Of a stretch of 64,000 bases of DNA, positions 1-10,290 are shown piece by piece. Source of the DNA: Urechis unicinctus (Eukaryota > Annelida > Polychaeta > Xenopneusta > Urechidae); contig CM067358.1 of NCBI GenBank assembly GCA_034190875.2, positions 42,074,723 to 42,138,722 on the forward strand. Direction: 5' to 3'. Every line of letters starts with the position of its first letter. Positions within the stretch are counted from its first letter, which is position 1. A model generated the notes under the pieces. It did not search any database, was not told the DNA's origin, and was given only the letters and a program-made list of their open reading frames with translations. The position numbers and the translations under genes are program-made.

Positions 1-6
1 CGTACA

Positions 7-18
7 GTGACGTCATTC
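7..18. promoter_or_regulatory. CRE-like TGACGTCA upstream of the THAP gene
   Basis: The 12-mer gtgacgtcattc contains the perfect cAMP-response-element palindrome and lies about 115 bases before the THAP coding start. The reverse complement of the same 12-mer occurs at 2857-2868 beyond the other gene. It may be a promoter element or part of a terminal inverted repeat. The palindrome accounts for 8 of the 12 matching bases. Confidence 0.35.
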
Positions 19-130
19 AGGTTGTTTGCGAATATTCATCGCCATCTTTAGCCTTCCCGGTTGGTTGACAGCGTGTGACTAACTCGTCTTTCTTCACGGT
101 CTGGTGCTTTTCTTGGTGTGGATTGTGCCT

Positions 131-385
131 TATTGTTGTGCGTTTGGTTGTCGGAAAAATGAGAAGTCAGGCGTGATTTTTTTTTGTTTCTAAAAGACAT
201 ATGTGCCGCATATGGGTGTCGAAAGTCAAGCGTGAACACTGGAGTCCTGCCCTTATAGTTATAATTATACGACAGTTCTATGTTCTGATCATTTCGAGAA
301 AAGTGCTTATGAGACTGACCCAGAGCTGCTCAGAAGTCTAGGATTTCGTAAGAAACCTAGGCTCCGAAATGGTATTGGCAGTTGA
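131..385 (+). pseudogene. THAP (C2CH) zinc-finger domain with frameshifts
   Basis: About 85 codons, the usual length of a THAP domain. The zinc ligands are visible: YCCAFGC at 131-151 (C-x3-C) and CSDHF at 281-295 (C-x2-H). Between them RIWVSKVKREHWSPAL (207-254) carries the invariant Trp, and after the last ligand comes EKSAYETDPELLRSLGF. The end, RNGIGS then TGA at 383-385, stands where the AVPTIF-type box is expected and is degenerate. One frameshift lies in a run of nine T at 177-185. A second lies near 251-254, where the frame changes into YSYNYTTVLCSDHF. Another follows near 372, where a Ser/Glu-rich frame (QIDKSSDSGESQTE) continues. Homopolymer indels can be assembly errors, so the finger may be less broken than it looks. 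Confidence 0.8.
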
Positions 386-813
386 GCAGATAGATAAATC
401 AAGTGACAGTGGTGAATCACAGACTGAGGTGTCACACTCAAGTACTGCCGACCTAGGCTAGGCGAAGAAACTTCGCCTGTCAGCGTCTGCGCTGTTTGCT
501 ACACTAGGGGTGAGTGCCTTGCCGTCTGCCGACCATGAAACTTGCTCTCACTTGTCATTAGGGGTGAAGGCAAATGTTTTGGTGAGTGTCACAAGGAAAC
601 TGCATTATTATATATGATGAAATGCATTGGCAGGGATAACTTTTGTTGTATATATCCATGTGTCTTTTCAGAGTCAATTTGTAAACATTTACACCCTTAA
701 AGGCTATGATGAATGAAATTGTAGCATACTTATTGTATTGATACCATAGATGGCTGACAAGTCTCTACAGACACAGAGTTGTATCTTTCCTGGGATAAAG
801 AAATATTCAATAG

Positions 814-999
814 GTACCCAAGTTGGCCCATCTCACCAAAAGTGTCACCAGGGGCACCCAATATGAGCCCCAGGAGGAATCTGTTGGACTGGTGGACAGC
901 GATGACGAGATGGAAACTGATTCTGACTATGACTTCACTGACGAAGTGATGATGCTGAGATGGAAACTGATAATGACATGGCGTTTGAAGAACTGTTAG
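814..999 (+). pseudogene. Acidic linker exon of the THAP gene remnant
   Basis: An open stretch reads QYEPQEESVGLVDSDDEME followed by TDSDYDFTDEV, a dense Asp/Glu/Ser segment like those that follow THAP fingers in this protein class. A one-base loss near 945-950 changes frame; in the shifted frame EMETDNDMAFEELL continues to a possible donor (gtaaat) at 1000. The in-frame stop at 811-813 marks the upstream limit. No fold is expected in such a linker. Confidence 0.5.
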
Positions 1000-1068
1000 G
1001 TAAATATTGTTTTGTTTGTAGTGTAATCACAGGGTTTTATTTGATGGAAGAAAAATTTAGCTCACATA

Positions 1069-1335
1069 ATGCTTATGTACAGTGGTGTTGATCTGGAGGA
1101 TGGCCCTAGTCAGAATCAAAGATACCGGGGGAGTTTTGCTTGTTTTGAACAAATCGGCGTGAATGGACACCGTAAGATGTGGGATTGCCAACTTTTTACA
1201 GGAGCTATGCCCGCAGGGAATTTTTTTATGGCTTCAGGGATTTTTGTTAGTGGCAGTAGTGCTATTAGAACACTGAACATGTTCAGGTATGGGAAAATCC
1301 CAAGCTTGTCAAAGTACCAATTTCTTTTGGTGTGA
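1069..1335 (+). pseudogene. Conserved N-terminal body segment of the THAP transposase-like gene
   Basis: This 88-residue open frame contains GVNGHRKMWDCQLFTGAMPA followed by GNFFMASGIFVSGSSAIRTL. In THAP-linked transposase-like proteins of invertebrates and fish I recall the same order: a Gly-His before a Trp, then a short loop, then GN, then a hydrophobic A-x-x-x-F-x-G helix, then a Leu-rich helix and a Tyr/Phe-Gln motif, here SKYQ. This is the part just before the catalytic region, which is missing here. The opposite-strand frame over the same bases has no recognisable features. The frame ends at a TGA after SKYQFLLV. Confidence 0.55.
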
Positions 1336-1465
1336 ACATGCATTAATCTAAAATGAAACACATGTTATTTTGACATTTATTACCATAATCTGGCATATAA
1401 TATAACCTGATAACTAACTTATTATATGACTATCATAAAATATGAATATCATTGATTTGCTTCAG

Positions 1466-1653
1466 ACTATGTACATCAGGTGCTTGATCTAAGGCAAAAA
1501 TACCCAAGCTACAGACTTGCTGAGGTCCTTGCAGATGACAGGACTGTCCCACCACCTATTGCCTCCCAGTACGAGAAACCTGAAAATGATCTTCTCGTAG
1601 GTGCTCACAGGTGTCGATTCAACCTGACCAAGAAATCTTCCGCTCCATTGTAG
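1466..1653 (+). pseudogene. Pro-rich C-terminal exon of the THAP transposase-like gene
   Basis: The frame opens directly after an acceptor-like ttgcttcag and reads YVHQVLDLRQKYPSYRLAEV, then PPPIASQYEKPENDLL, ending at TAG 1651-1653. A Pro run followed by a Ser-x-Tyr-x-x-Pro motif and a late Arg-Phe pair is typical, from memory, of the C-terminal tail of this protein class. The 3' end overlaps the 3' end of the minus-strand P2X7-C-like gene by a few bases, so the two genes meet tail to tail. Confidence 0.45.
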
Positions 1654-2760
1654 ATAACCTGTATATTTGCCGCCCGGGTCAGGGAAGGATTTTCTAGCAG
1701 CTGTTACCACACAGGCTGCCAGCACTTTCCTGTTTCTCTTGCCCAGTCTGTGCCATATCCAGAGTGTAAACTAGCGGTAAGCTAGATACCTGAATAATCT
1801 GAAGCAATATGTCAATTAGTTGTCTATGGTTTTAAAATAAGTTGTATAGTTAAAAAACAATTGTCATTTGTCAACCATTCCCTCACTTCATAATTTTATT
1901 GTAAGCTCTGCCTCTGGATTTCATGTAACTGGCATTATTTATTCTTGGCTATGTAAAATATATTGTAGTTCATCAATATGAACACTGAATATTTTACCCT
2001 TTGTAATAAATATGATTGTTCAACCTCAAACAATCCTTATTGGTAGCAACAATGGCTAACATACTCATTGTAGAGACCTCATCTCCAACAGGTCTGTCCA
2101 TTTTAATAGATTCAAAGTTAGACACTTCCAGCACATTTTTATTCATGCAGCTAGCCAGGAATCTGAGATGCTTGGTGATGCATGTCCATTCCTCCGTTAG
2201 AGCAATCACTCTCTCCAAACTTCTGTGGCTGTGTCCATTGGGATGCAGTAATGACATCTACACCTAAGTTAGAGAAATAATTAAAGAGTCATTGCAAATT
2301 TATATTTGTGGTGCAATGAATGAATATAAAAGAAAAATACTTTATAAACTGCATGCAAACATCTGTCCACAATATTCAATGTGCTCAGGGTACAATGACA
2401 AAGCTACATTCACTAGCCAAGAACTATTTGTTGTAGTAGTTAGGTCTGTCAACATACCATCCTCAACTTACAGCATGTGTAAATTTATTGGGTAAATGAA
2501 ACTAACGATTATTTTTACCAGTTAATATAGTTCAATAAAGCTTGGGAAGGGTATTCTAAAACTTACCATTCATCGAAATCTTTTGTTGATTCTTCATCCG
2601 AAGCGGACCCTTGAGTTAGACTTTGAGTTCCCGGTGTCATTTCGTTGTGTGACTTGGATTTTTTAACTCCCGTCCGTATTGGCTCAAATAAATAGTCATT
2701 GACATGATTTGCCCCAATTTAATGCTATGGGGACTCGTAAACTTCATCAGAAGACGACAT
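1640..2760 (-). pseudogene. Decayed P2X7 intracellular (C-terminal) domain-like gene
   Basis: In vertebrates this domain is the cytoplasmic zinc- and nucleotide-binding ballast of the P2X7 receptor. Invertebrates carry many stand-alone copies, which this resembles; no channel segment is present. Exon 1 (2760 to 2567) starts with ATG, reads MSSSDEV, then NDYLFEPIRTG and an acidic tail ending DEW, with the Trp codon split at a perfect donor (tg/gtaagt). Exon 2 (about 2195 to 2090) reads EWTCITKHLRFLASCMNKNV, matching the C-I-T-x-H, F and C-x-N spacing of the domain. Exon 3 (1789 to about 1640) starts after ttattcag and reads YLAYR, stop, FTLWIWHRLGKRNRK, then CVVTAARKSFPDPGG and KYTGY, the domain's signature end. 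Two stops near codon 12, one stop in the YRQF motif, and absence of the Cys-rich exon expected between exons 1 and 2 make it a pseudogene. Confidence 0.75.
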
Positions 2761-2856
2761 GGCTTGTCAAAACGGTGTAATTTTAAAATCCAAACAATCG
2801 TTTTTCGCTTCGCTCGTTCGCTCGCAGTCAAATTCTCTTGGAGGCAGCGCAGCAGG

Positions 2857-2868
2857 AATGACGTCACG
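2857..2868. promoter_or_regulatory. CRE-like TGACGTCA upstream of the P2X7-C-like gene
   Basis: gaatgacgtcac lies about 100 bases upstream of the ATG at 2760 on the minus strand, the same spacing as the partner site before the THAP gene. A nearby AAGATGG (2911-2917) resembles a YY1 site, which supports a promoter. A short GC-rich, CpG-containing stretch (2810-2885) surrounds it, unlike the AT-rich flanks. Confidence 0.35.
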
Positions 2869-2960
2869 CAACGTGCACCTAGCGGCCAACTGAGCCAAAA
2901 TGACATCGAGAAGATGGCTTCGTATTTTCTTCCGAATGAAACCGTATCGGTGGATTTTTA

Positions 2961-4619
2961 GTACTTATGCATGCCGTTGCAATGAATTATGGGTCCCCGT
3001 TGGTTTATGAGTTATTAATCTTCAATTTGAAACACATTATAAAGAAATGATGAAAATCGTTGTAGTTGATCTTTAAACAAAATGGTTTAATTTAAGTTCA
3101 CGTTTGATACCATGTGCTGACCCTAGAGTAAAATCGACGTTCATTATTTCTTGATGTTGTCCGGCAGCAATGGCTATTGTCTGGACACGTTGGTCTCATA
3201 AGATAGAGCTTTAAGCCAGTAAACGGGAATGGTTTCGTGAAACTTGTCTCTTTGAGACATATACCACAACGGGCCTCTTTCATGTTTGTCTGTTTACGAT
3301 TTATAAAATTGGTTTTAATGAGCAATGGTCCTCATAACCGGTGCACCGAGTAGTATCACAAATATCGAAGAAAAAAGGTAATGGGTGTCGTCACGCTATT
3401 AATGTGTCGGGTTCATATCGTCGAGCTGATATCGACGGGTAAGATATGCACCTGTTACAACCCAACTTGAAATCCGGCCAATTTTTTCACCGACATCACG
3501 AGTTTAACATTTATCAACCAATATTTCAATTTTCGCGTCCGTCAACATGTAAAAGCTGGGTGCTATTTTGGCCTAGGGAATATTTTGCATCTGTTGATGT
3601 TGAATTCGTTAGTTTTTCTCGTAATTTCCTGTAAGATTCAGTTCAAAATTAAATACAACATGAATTTGAGCAGCTCTCTATTTACTTTGATTCTGGTGGT
3701 ATGGAGAAAGCCGTGTCTCTCTTTACTAAGGTTCCTGGGTTGATGCCCCAAGGTCAACCACAAGTGCAAAAAAACTGATAAAAGGTCAATTCGTATGCGT
3801 AACAAACCACCGAGAGAAGCCATGAGTTAATGGCCTCCGGACATTTACTAGGGATGATTTATGTGTCCAAATGACATAGGAATAAACAAACACGACCAGA
3901 ACCAGCTTACAGTCTTCATCTGTTTGTGATCTTTGCTACCCATGCCCCTCAACTTCAGACACAAGCAATAGCGTTCAAATAATACTTGTAATATCGAATG
4001 TACTATTCTAAAATCCCATAAAGTATAGAGACTCAACGCACTAAGATACGCAGCCAGTTATACTCATAGCGTATTAATTGAATGATTCAAATCTTGTCTT
4101 AACTACCAATGACACCAAGTGCACGTGTACGTCACCTCAGAATCGTTCATAACCAAGAAAACCGGTGCTCTAGAGCAGTTCCCGCCATTCTCAAACATAA
4201 ATCATGTGACTTCTAGATGACCTCTGCGTTATTGATTTGTTTTTCGTGGTAGTCCATGAAACATAACCTAGGTCACTATAGTGCTTACCCTATGTACTCC
4301 CACACAACAAATATCTGATGTTTATCAGTCTATTTGGTCATTCATTCAGTAAAATAAAACTACACAACAAACAACATTAAGAGTGTTTGGTGCGTAGACG
4401 AGCATGTAGTGTAATCTCCCTATCGAACAAACCAACAAACAATCGTTCCATTTGCCAGCTTCATTGTATAATGCAATATGAGCCCTGTATTCGAATTTGT
4501 TAATGGTTCAATGCATTGTAATGATCAGCATTATAATTTTCTTTCTGTACTAAATGCACTTTTTGGACCGAACAAGCGTGGATTGCAACAATGATATTGG
4601 AAAGAATTAGACGCTTAGG
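2961..4619. other. Intergenic, nothing recognised
   Basis: Unique-looking AT-rich DNA between the THAP/P2X7-C pair and the first repeat block. The open frames here are short and show no domain. No paralogous copy was spotted elsewhere in the window. Confidence 0.5.
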
Positions 4620-6960
4620 ACTGCGAAGTGAACCTGACGAACTGTCGACAACTGAATCCCTCCGGCTTTTAAAAACACGAGGGAGTTTCGACGACATGTT
4701 TCCGTGCGGGAGATTAGGTCAAGCCGCTTACTGGATCCTCTTATTTCTGCTAATGATTTTACAGTCAACTCTATATAAGCCTACGCACACTAAATTAATT
4801 TGCAGCGAGAGCTAATCCGCATTGTAAACGGAACTACCAATATATAATCGGCTTCCCCATATCCGCATTAGTGATTGATTTGATAATATCGTATTAGGGC
4901 TAACATTTATGTAGTCTTGGCATCTGATTGCATCCATAACCAGCGACGTAATCCCTCTCCGTTAGTTCATGGATCGATAGCACACGTTAAGATACAGCCA
5001 TACCAATGGGAGCATGATCCACGAATTATGACGTTATAATATACAGGCATTCTATTGTGCTGCTAAAAGCGATCAACGTGACTGAGTAAAGTGATCGCTG
5101 GCCATAGAGGGCTCTTTTGTGGTGTTGAAAATGATTTTCGAGGCTAACTTAGGATCCGTGCGAAGGTGGGTATGTGAGGGTGGTGTTGGATAAACTTGTA
5201 ATGTCCCCAAACCTACTATTTTAGAAATATAGTCATTATAGCAATCAGCTGATTACCAACAAGTCCTAGATGATGGTACCACACTGTGGGACAAAATAAG
5301 CAGTCCGTACAAGTAATTTAATGAGTAAGTCGGCATATTCGACACACAGTGGTCACGGATTGTCCAGTGGTGAATGTAATATGTCACGTATACATCACAA
5401 GCGATGGCTCGTACCTGTTCAGTAAATCTGATTGATGTTGATGTTAACTTACCAAATCACGTAAAATTTTCTCATCTTTCGACACCAACATATTTTCCGG
5501 TTAATTGTGTCCACTCTCGCGGTCGAACATTTTGGAAAGTTTGATATATCAACAACAGATAACTGCCATGTGTAATGAATAGATGTTTAATACTAGGAAG
5601 TCAATGTTGAACATGTTAGCTGTGGTAACCAATCCCTATTGGCATTATGTTTTTGATTACAAGTAAAGGTGGTTTCAATGTGTTAGGGATTAAATGATGT
5701 AAAGTACCTATTCACTATTCACACGCCGGAGGAAGTTTTCTCTTGCGGGTCAATTGTCCGCGATACAAGTACACGTCTTGTCACATCTTCTGTCTAATTA
5801 TTTGCACATTATATTGATTATTATTTGTTTCTACTGCTGTTGAATCATTAGAACAATCAGTCTCTAAAATTAATATTTGTTGGGCGGGAGAACCAAATGT
5901 TAGTGTGAGCAAGTTACATTTAGAAGGCCTATTATTGTAATGGAAGCAAGTACAAACATTCACTTAGACACCGTTTTTTGTAACAGCTACAGAAGACCAT
6001 ATTACGCAGTAAGGTCATGCCATTAACAGTAGAGAATGTGACGGTGAGTTCTTATCATAGTGGTGTGAAACAAGCAGTACAAAACAAAGCAAGCAAAATT
6101 CAGCGACTTTGATATATTATGCATTACCCTCTGGTTGCCCTTAAAGTGCTTAATTGACTGAAGATCATTCTTTTACAAATCACGCACACGTTTCACAGCA
6201 AAGAAGGTTTGCTAAATCATAAGTAAATTTACATTAGTGTCGTAGTCAGGCTCTCTATTTGCATCGGCTTATTACTGACTTTCTACATTTTCATGTGAGT
6301 TGAGAACGGATGTCAAAAGTGTTGTCAATAAATCTTCATATGATTTCCCAGCGCCTGGAAGTGACATCTCATTTCCTAAACACAAAATATACAATATTTC
6401 ATTCTGTCAGTTCCACAAACTAAGACTTTATGAAAAAACCACCAGGCATTGTTCTTAAAGTTGTATGTAATGTCAACACCATCCATTGGACACTCGCCAA
6501 TCTATTGATTATAATAATGCGCCCTGCAAATTAATCACACGTCTCGAACAATCTGCTTATTTCCGCATATCATGCACCTAGTCTGTTTGCTGTGGTCGGA
6601 ACCCCCGCCATGACAGTATATTTGACGACTGATATGGATAGCTATTAGCTTGATTATGCAGACGTAAAAGTTGATTGGCAACCAGAGGAATGCATTCAAC
6701 TTATGTATGCTTAATCACTATGTTCCCTTCAGTGTTAATGACAAAACAAAATATTAGCCATCCTATTCGTAAAGTCAGGTAATATAAATGTCTGTACTTG
6801 TCCGCCAAATAGTGGGGGACATGCCTGTCCGACCAATACATACTGTTTATCTAGTGACCCGCGAAAGACATTTACGCAGTCTTGGGAGCGATAAATTAAT
6901 ACATTACTGCCCGCCAGCTGCACGCCTCACGGTGTCGTCTCATTTAGAGCAGCCATTAAA
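4620..6960 (+). repeat. Repeat block, copy 1 of 3 (direct to 12.7-15.0 kb)
   Basis: Collinear with 12,660-15,000. Matching stretches include gatcctc...ttctgct (about 4732 and 12,738), cggcttcccc...atccgcattagtg (about 4850 and 13,610), the tract around ccccaaacc (5208 and 13,874), agtacctattcacta (5702 and 14,155) and gtgacatctcattcc-type sequence (about 6361 and 14,502). Divergence is clearly greater than between copy 2 and the inverted copy 3, so this copy probably split off first. It has one version of the 'gatcctc' subunit, whereas copies 2 and 3 have two. Confidence 0.65.
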
Positions 6961-8990
6961 TGCTATAAAGTATTCCTGCACTAATTCAGTCATCCAGGCT
7001 GAATAATTCAAGTGACCCATAATGAGGATATGTAACTGCATTCATTTCCACAATACCTGGAAATGGCTTATTCCAATGATGGTGTGAGAAACGCATATGA
7101 TATTGGATATGACATCTAAAAAGCACTTTGACATCGACAGCAATGGGCTGTCTACAAATAATATTAGAATGGATGTCATTTGTGAGAATATTGACTTTAA
7201 TAAGACGAAACTTTACGAGAGTACATGGTAAATATCGGAAGAAATCAGCATACGAAATGCCTTGCATGTCATACGATGGTTCTTCGTCTGCATCTAGCCG
7301 TGTATTGTCAATGCTCTTGTCGCGGCGCAATTACAATGCTGTTTTTAGAATAACATTCATCTCCAAATAGTTAACGATTGCGTGCATATACACAATTATT
7401 CACGATACACGTTGTCGTGCAGCATCATGTTCGCTAGCCGAATTGTACCTTCCTTCTACCACAAATTCGACTCGGCTCCCTTATTATCCGCAGCGTATCC
7501 TGAGCATCTTCTAAAATGTCATTCGAGCATATTCACTGATTATTTTTGAGAAACATAGACGCTATCTATACGGCTCCCATCATGACCAAGATAACCATGG
7601 TTAAATAACTTTTTCAATATATAATGCGGTTCCTAAAGAGCGAAAGTGTCGGCAGGCACCGCGTTACATTGGAATGAACGAATCATACCGTGATTATTCC
7701 ACACTGGATAAATTATGTCAGTAACCTCGATATAGTCGTGACAGAGCTGAATGTTGATGCCAAGCTATGTAATGATAAAACATTTGCTGTTGCAATCTAC
7801 CAACTTTTTTGCTTTGTCGGTTCTGTGTTTGCCACCATAAACGGCCACCAGTCGATCCTGCTTGACTATGCAGACTTTCATCGCAACATGCCACATTTTG
7901 TAATCCGTATGTGCTAGAAAGTTGAAGTTGTGAACCCATTAAGACTAAAACTGCTACATAATAAGACACATTGCAAATCTACTGACAGGGGACGATCGAT
8001 TCTAATAAATAGAGGAATTTGTCTTTATCGACCTTACCAAATGGAGTTAGCTCAATTGTTACACGGGAGCAACGGACACGATCGCATTTGACATGACTAA
8101 TAAGTGATTCACGCCGTTGATATGCATATGATAGGGCAAGTCAATATGTAATATGTTAATGCGGAATGACAAACACACAAGGTACAGAAGACAGATATGA
8201 ATATAATCATTGTACGTCTGCTTATTCTCAACGCTTGTAAATGCAAATAAATGACGTCATTGCCGATTATAATGTCTAACACAAACCAGCAAGATCAGCC
8301 CGGCAGGCCTTTACAATTAATCGTCGCTGAAAACAAGCATTAATGTGATACGTGACGCGAGTGATAACATTTGCCCCTACATGCCCGCTCCTGATGACTC
8401 ATTTACTATACCTGCCAGATATCAGCTTATATGACCCTGAAATACCGCTCCTAACAAGGTGAACGTATCTTAAACCTAGTATACAACGATGGGATTGTTT
8501 TGCGTTTGCTAATTGTCATACCAAACAGAATTTGCAGTGACAGGAGACATACATGATATTGAACAGTACATGCATATCCACATTCATGGCCAAGTACTAC
8601 GTACATCTTTCCGAGGTCAGCCAAATGAAGAATCGAAAAAATAATTACGTTCAATTAAATGATTGAGGATGTTTATTGGTAAATGCGCCTCTGCTTGCTG
8701 TACCATATACGTGTGCTTGTCTAATATGGATATCGTACGTAACCGTTTGGTCATTCCTTATCAAATGTCACTGTCCTTACATGGCTTAAACTACCGACCA
8801 ACTAAGGCTGAACTTCTGATCACAGCAATCGACTGATAAGTCATTCATCCTTCACCTCACAAATTAACACCGTCCTAACAAATGCTTTAATTCAGAAACA
8901 ACACATGTGTAGATGTTGCAACGCCTTTAAATAATAGAATATCGAGTTAAAAAGATACTGCATCGCGTCATAGGATTGGTAGCACATATA
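6961..8990. other. Intergenic, nothing recognised
   Basis: AT-rich sequence without microsatellites or recognisable coding potential. Open frames of 60-114 codons on both strands show no motif. A TGACGTCA occurs at about 8253 with no gene near it. Confidence 0.45.
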
Positions 8991-9015
8991 ACTATGGTAA
9001 TTAATGTTTGGCGAC

Positions 9016-9050
9016 TGTAGCAGATAAGACGAACAAGTAAATGTCGCTCC
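9016..9050 (+). repeat. 35-bp segment shared with 18,191-18,224
   Basis: The stretch beginning ctgtagcagataag is repeated with two or three differences inside the TA microsatellite zone at 18,191. The following bases here (taccgttttttgaagg) also resemble 29,276 (taccgtttttgaaag) in the 29-30 kb repeat pair. It is a small member of a dispersed family. Confidence 0.5.
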
Positions 9051-9349
9051 ATACCGTTTTTTGAAGGTCACTTTTTCCCATATGTTTGCCATGGTGTACA
9101 CAGTTGCTCGATACACTTCATTTGTTCCAATATTGTATTGTGTTATCCCAGCAGAATCCTGAAAAAAAGAATGTATGTTATTTATATGCATGATTACAAT
9201 TACAGAACTTACCCATATATTGTATGTGACGCAGCCTAGTGCAAATTGCAATATCTTTTCACGTCCATCATATGTTTCTACTTAGCTGTTTAATGTTTCT
9301 ACATATCCATTTAAGCATATCCCAAAAACTGATAACAAACAGCTGACTC

Positions 9350-9480
9350 ATTAGGCGTGCACAAAGCGTTTTTTTACACTCGCTCCAAAGCAGAACCTAA
9401 CGCTGATAGGAAATTCGGGCATGTTCATGAACCTCTGGTTGAGGGCTACACACTGCGTCCTTCAGTTCACCCTGACGTTG
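9350..9480 (+). repeat. Old direct repeat, paired with about 21,155-21,290
   Basis: Shared signposts in the same order are aggcgt-cac, actc-ctccaaagc, cggg-atgttcatg and cactgcgtc (in the other copy, tactgcgtc). Identity is low, perhaps 60-65 percent, with indels. A 112-codon frame starts here (9357-9695) but the other copy does not preserve its frame, so I read this as non-coding. Confidence 0.5.
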
Positions 9481-9699
9481 TCAAATCGCCGAGGCAAGGG
9501 ACAATGGCACTCCGTCTTATCCTGTTAGCTGTATCCACAAACACATACAGAGACCTTTCTGCTATTTGCCAAGTCATAAGAAAAGCTGCAAATGACATTG
9601 TCCCTATAAATGATTACTTGCAACACAATAATTTCCCTCTTCCACTTGTGGATGCCGTTTGGGACCTAAATATTCAATTAGCACCATGGAATTAAATGC

Positions 9700-10290
9700 A
9701 TGTTAAACGATAATGATGACAAGTACTTAATAGTAATGTATGATTATTTTATGAAAATGTACGACCAATTATAGACATATTTGCTTATCCGTTAACTCAA
9801 AATAGAACAACTCATATAACAGCCCATTATGATGATGTCATTGTGATTAACATTAATCTTATTAACATTTTCCGAACTTAGGGTATTGGGTCTTATTGCC
9901 AGTGCAATTGCATTGGTTTCTACAGCGTTGGCAATAGCATAGATAATCCAGATATAACGACTAAGTTTTGCATTTTGCAGGCAGACGCTACACAAATTGT
10001 TAGACACGCCGGCATGGTTTAATACACAATATGTCTGACCATAAGAAATCTCAGTCGCCTAAGCGGATATACTGCTGTATATGTCTGGTATTAATCCGGA
10101 AAGCACAAGAGTTGGCGTTGCGGTTACTTCTCCCTCTTTATGCAAGTCCATTATCGATGACGTTACGGACGCCATTTGAACCGTCGATACACGCATGCCA
10201 CACATAGTAGGAACATATCCAATTAAAGCATCTGAATATTCCTAAATGTGTTTTTATTGAACTCTCCAAATAATGCTCTATATGCCCAGC
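9700..10290. other. Intergenic, nothing recognised
   Basis: AT-rich. No motif seen. If the large inverted repeat continues outward, its partner would lie beyond the right edge of the window and cannot be tested here. Confidence 0.4.

Larger units (their letters stand above)
131..1653 (+). pseudogene. Decayed THAP zinc-finger, transposase-like gene
   Basis: This gene would have encoded a nuclear DNA-binding protein of the THAP transposase-like class common in invertebrates and fish. Four pieces run in the expected order: a THAP finger (131-385), a Ser/acidic linker (about 370-460 and 814-999), a conserved N-terminal body segment (1069-1335) and a Pro-rich C-terminal tail (1466-1653). Splice-like junctions fit: donors near 582 (gtgagt) and 1000 (gtaaat), and an acceptor ending at 1465 (ttgcttcag). 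The catalytic middle of the protein should lie between 1335 and 1466 but only about 130 bases remain, so the core has been deleted. At least three frameshifts and a stop break the frame. It converges on a P2X7-C-like gene on the opposite strand. The THAP assignment is strong. The family of the remaining body is recognised from memory and is less certain. Confidence 0.7.

Noticed and set aside
1489-1725. A 78-codon minus-strand frame as an independent small gene
   Set aside because: Its start is the last exon of the P2X7-C-like pseudogene; the rest is antisense to the THAP gene's tail exon.
9357-9695. A 112-codon frame with normal-looking composition
   Set aside because: Its related DNA at 21.16 kb does not preserve the frame, and no domain is recognisable.
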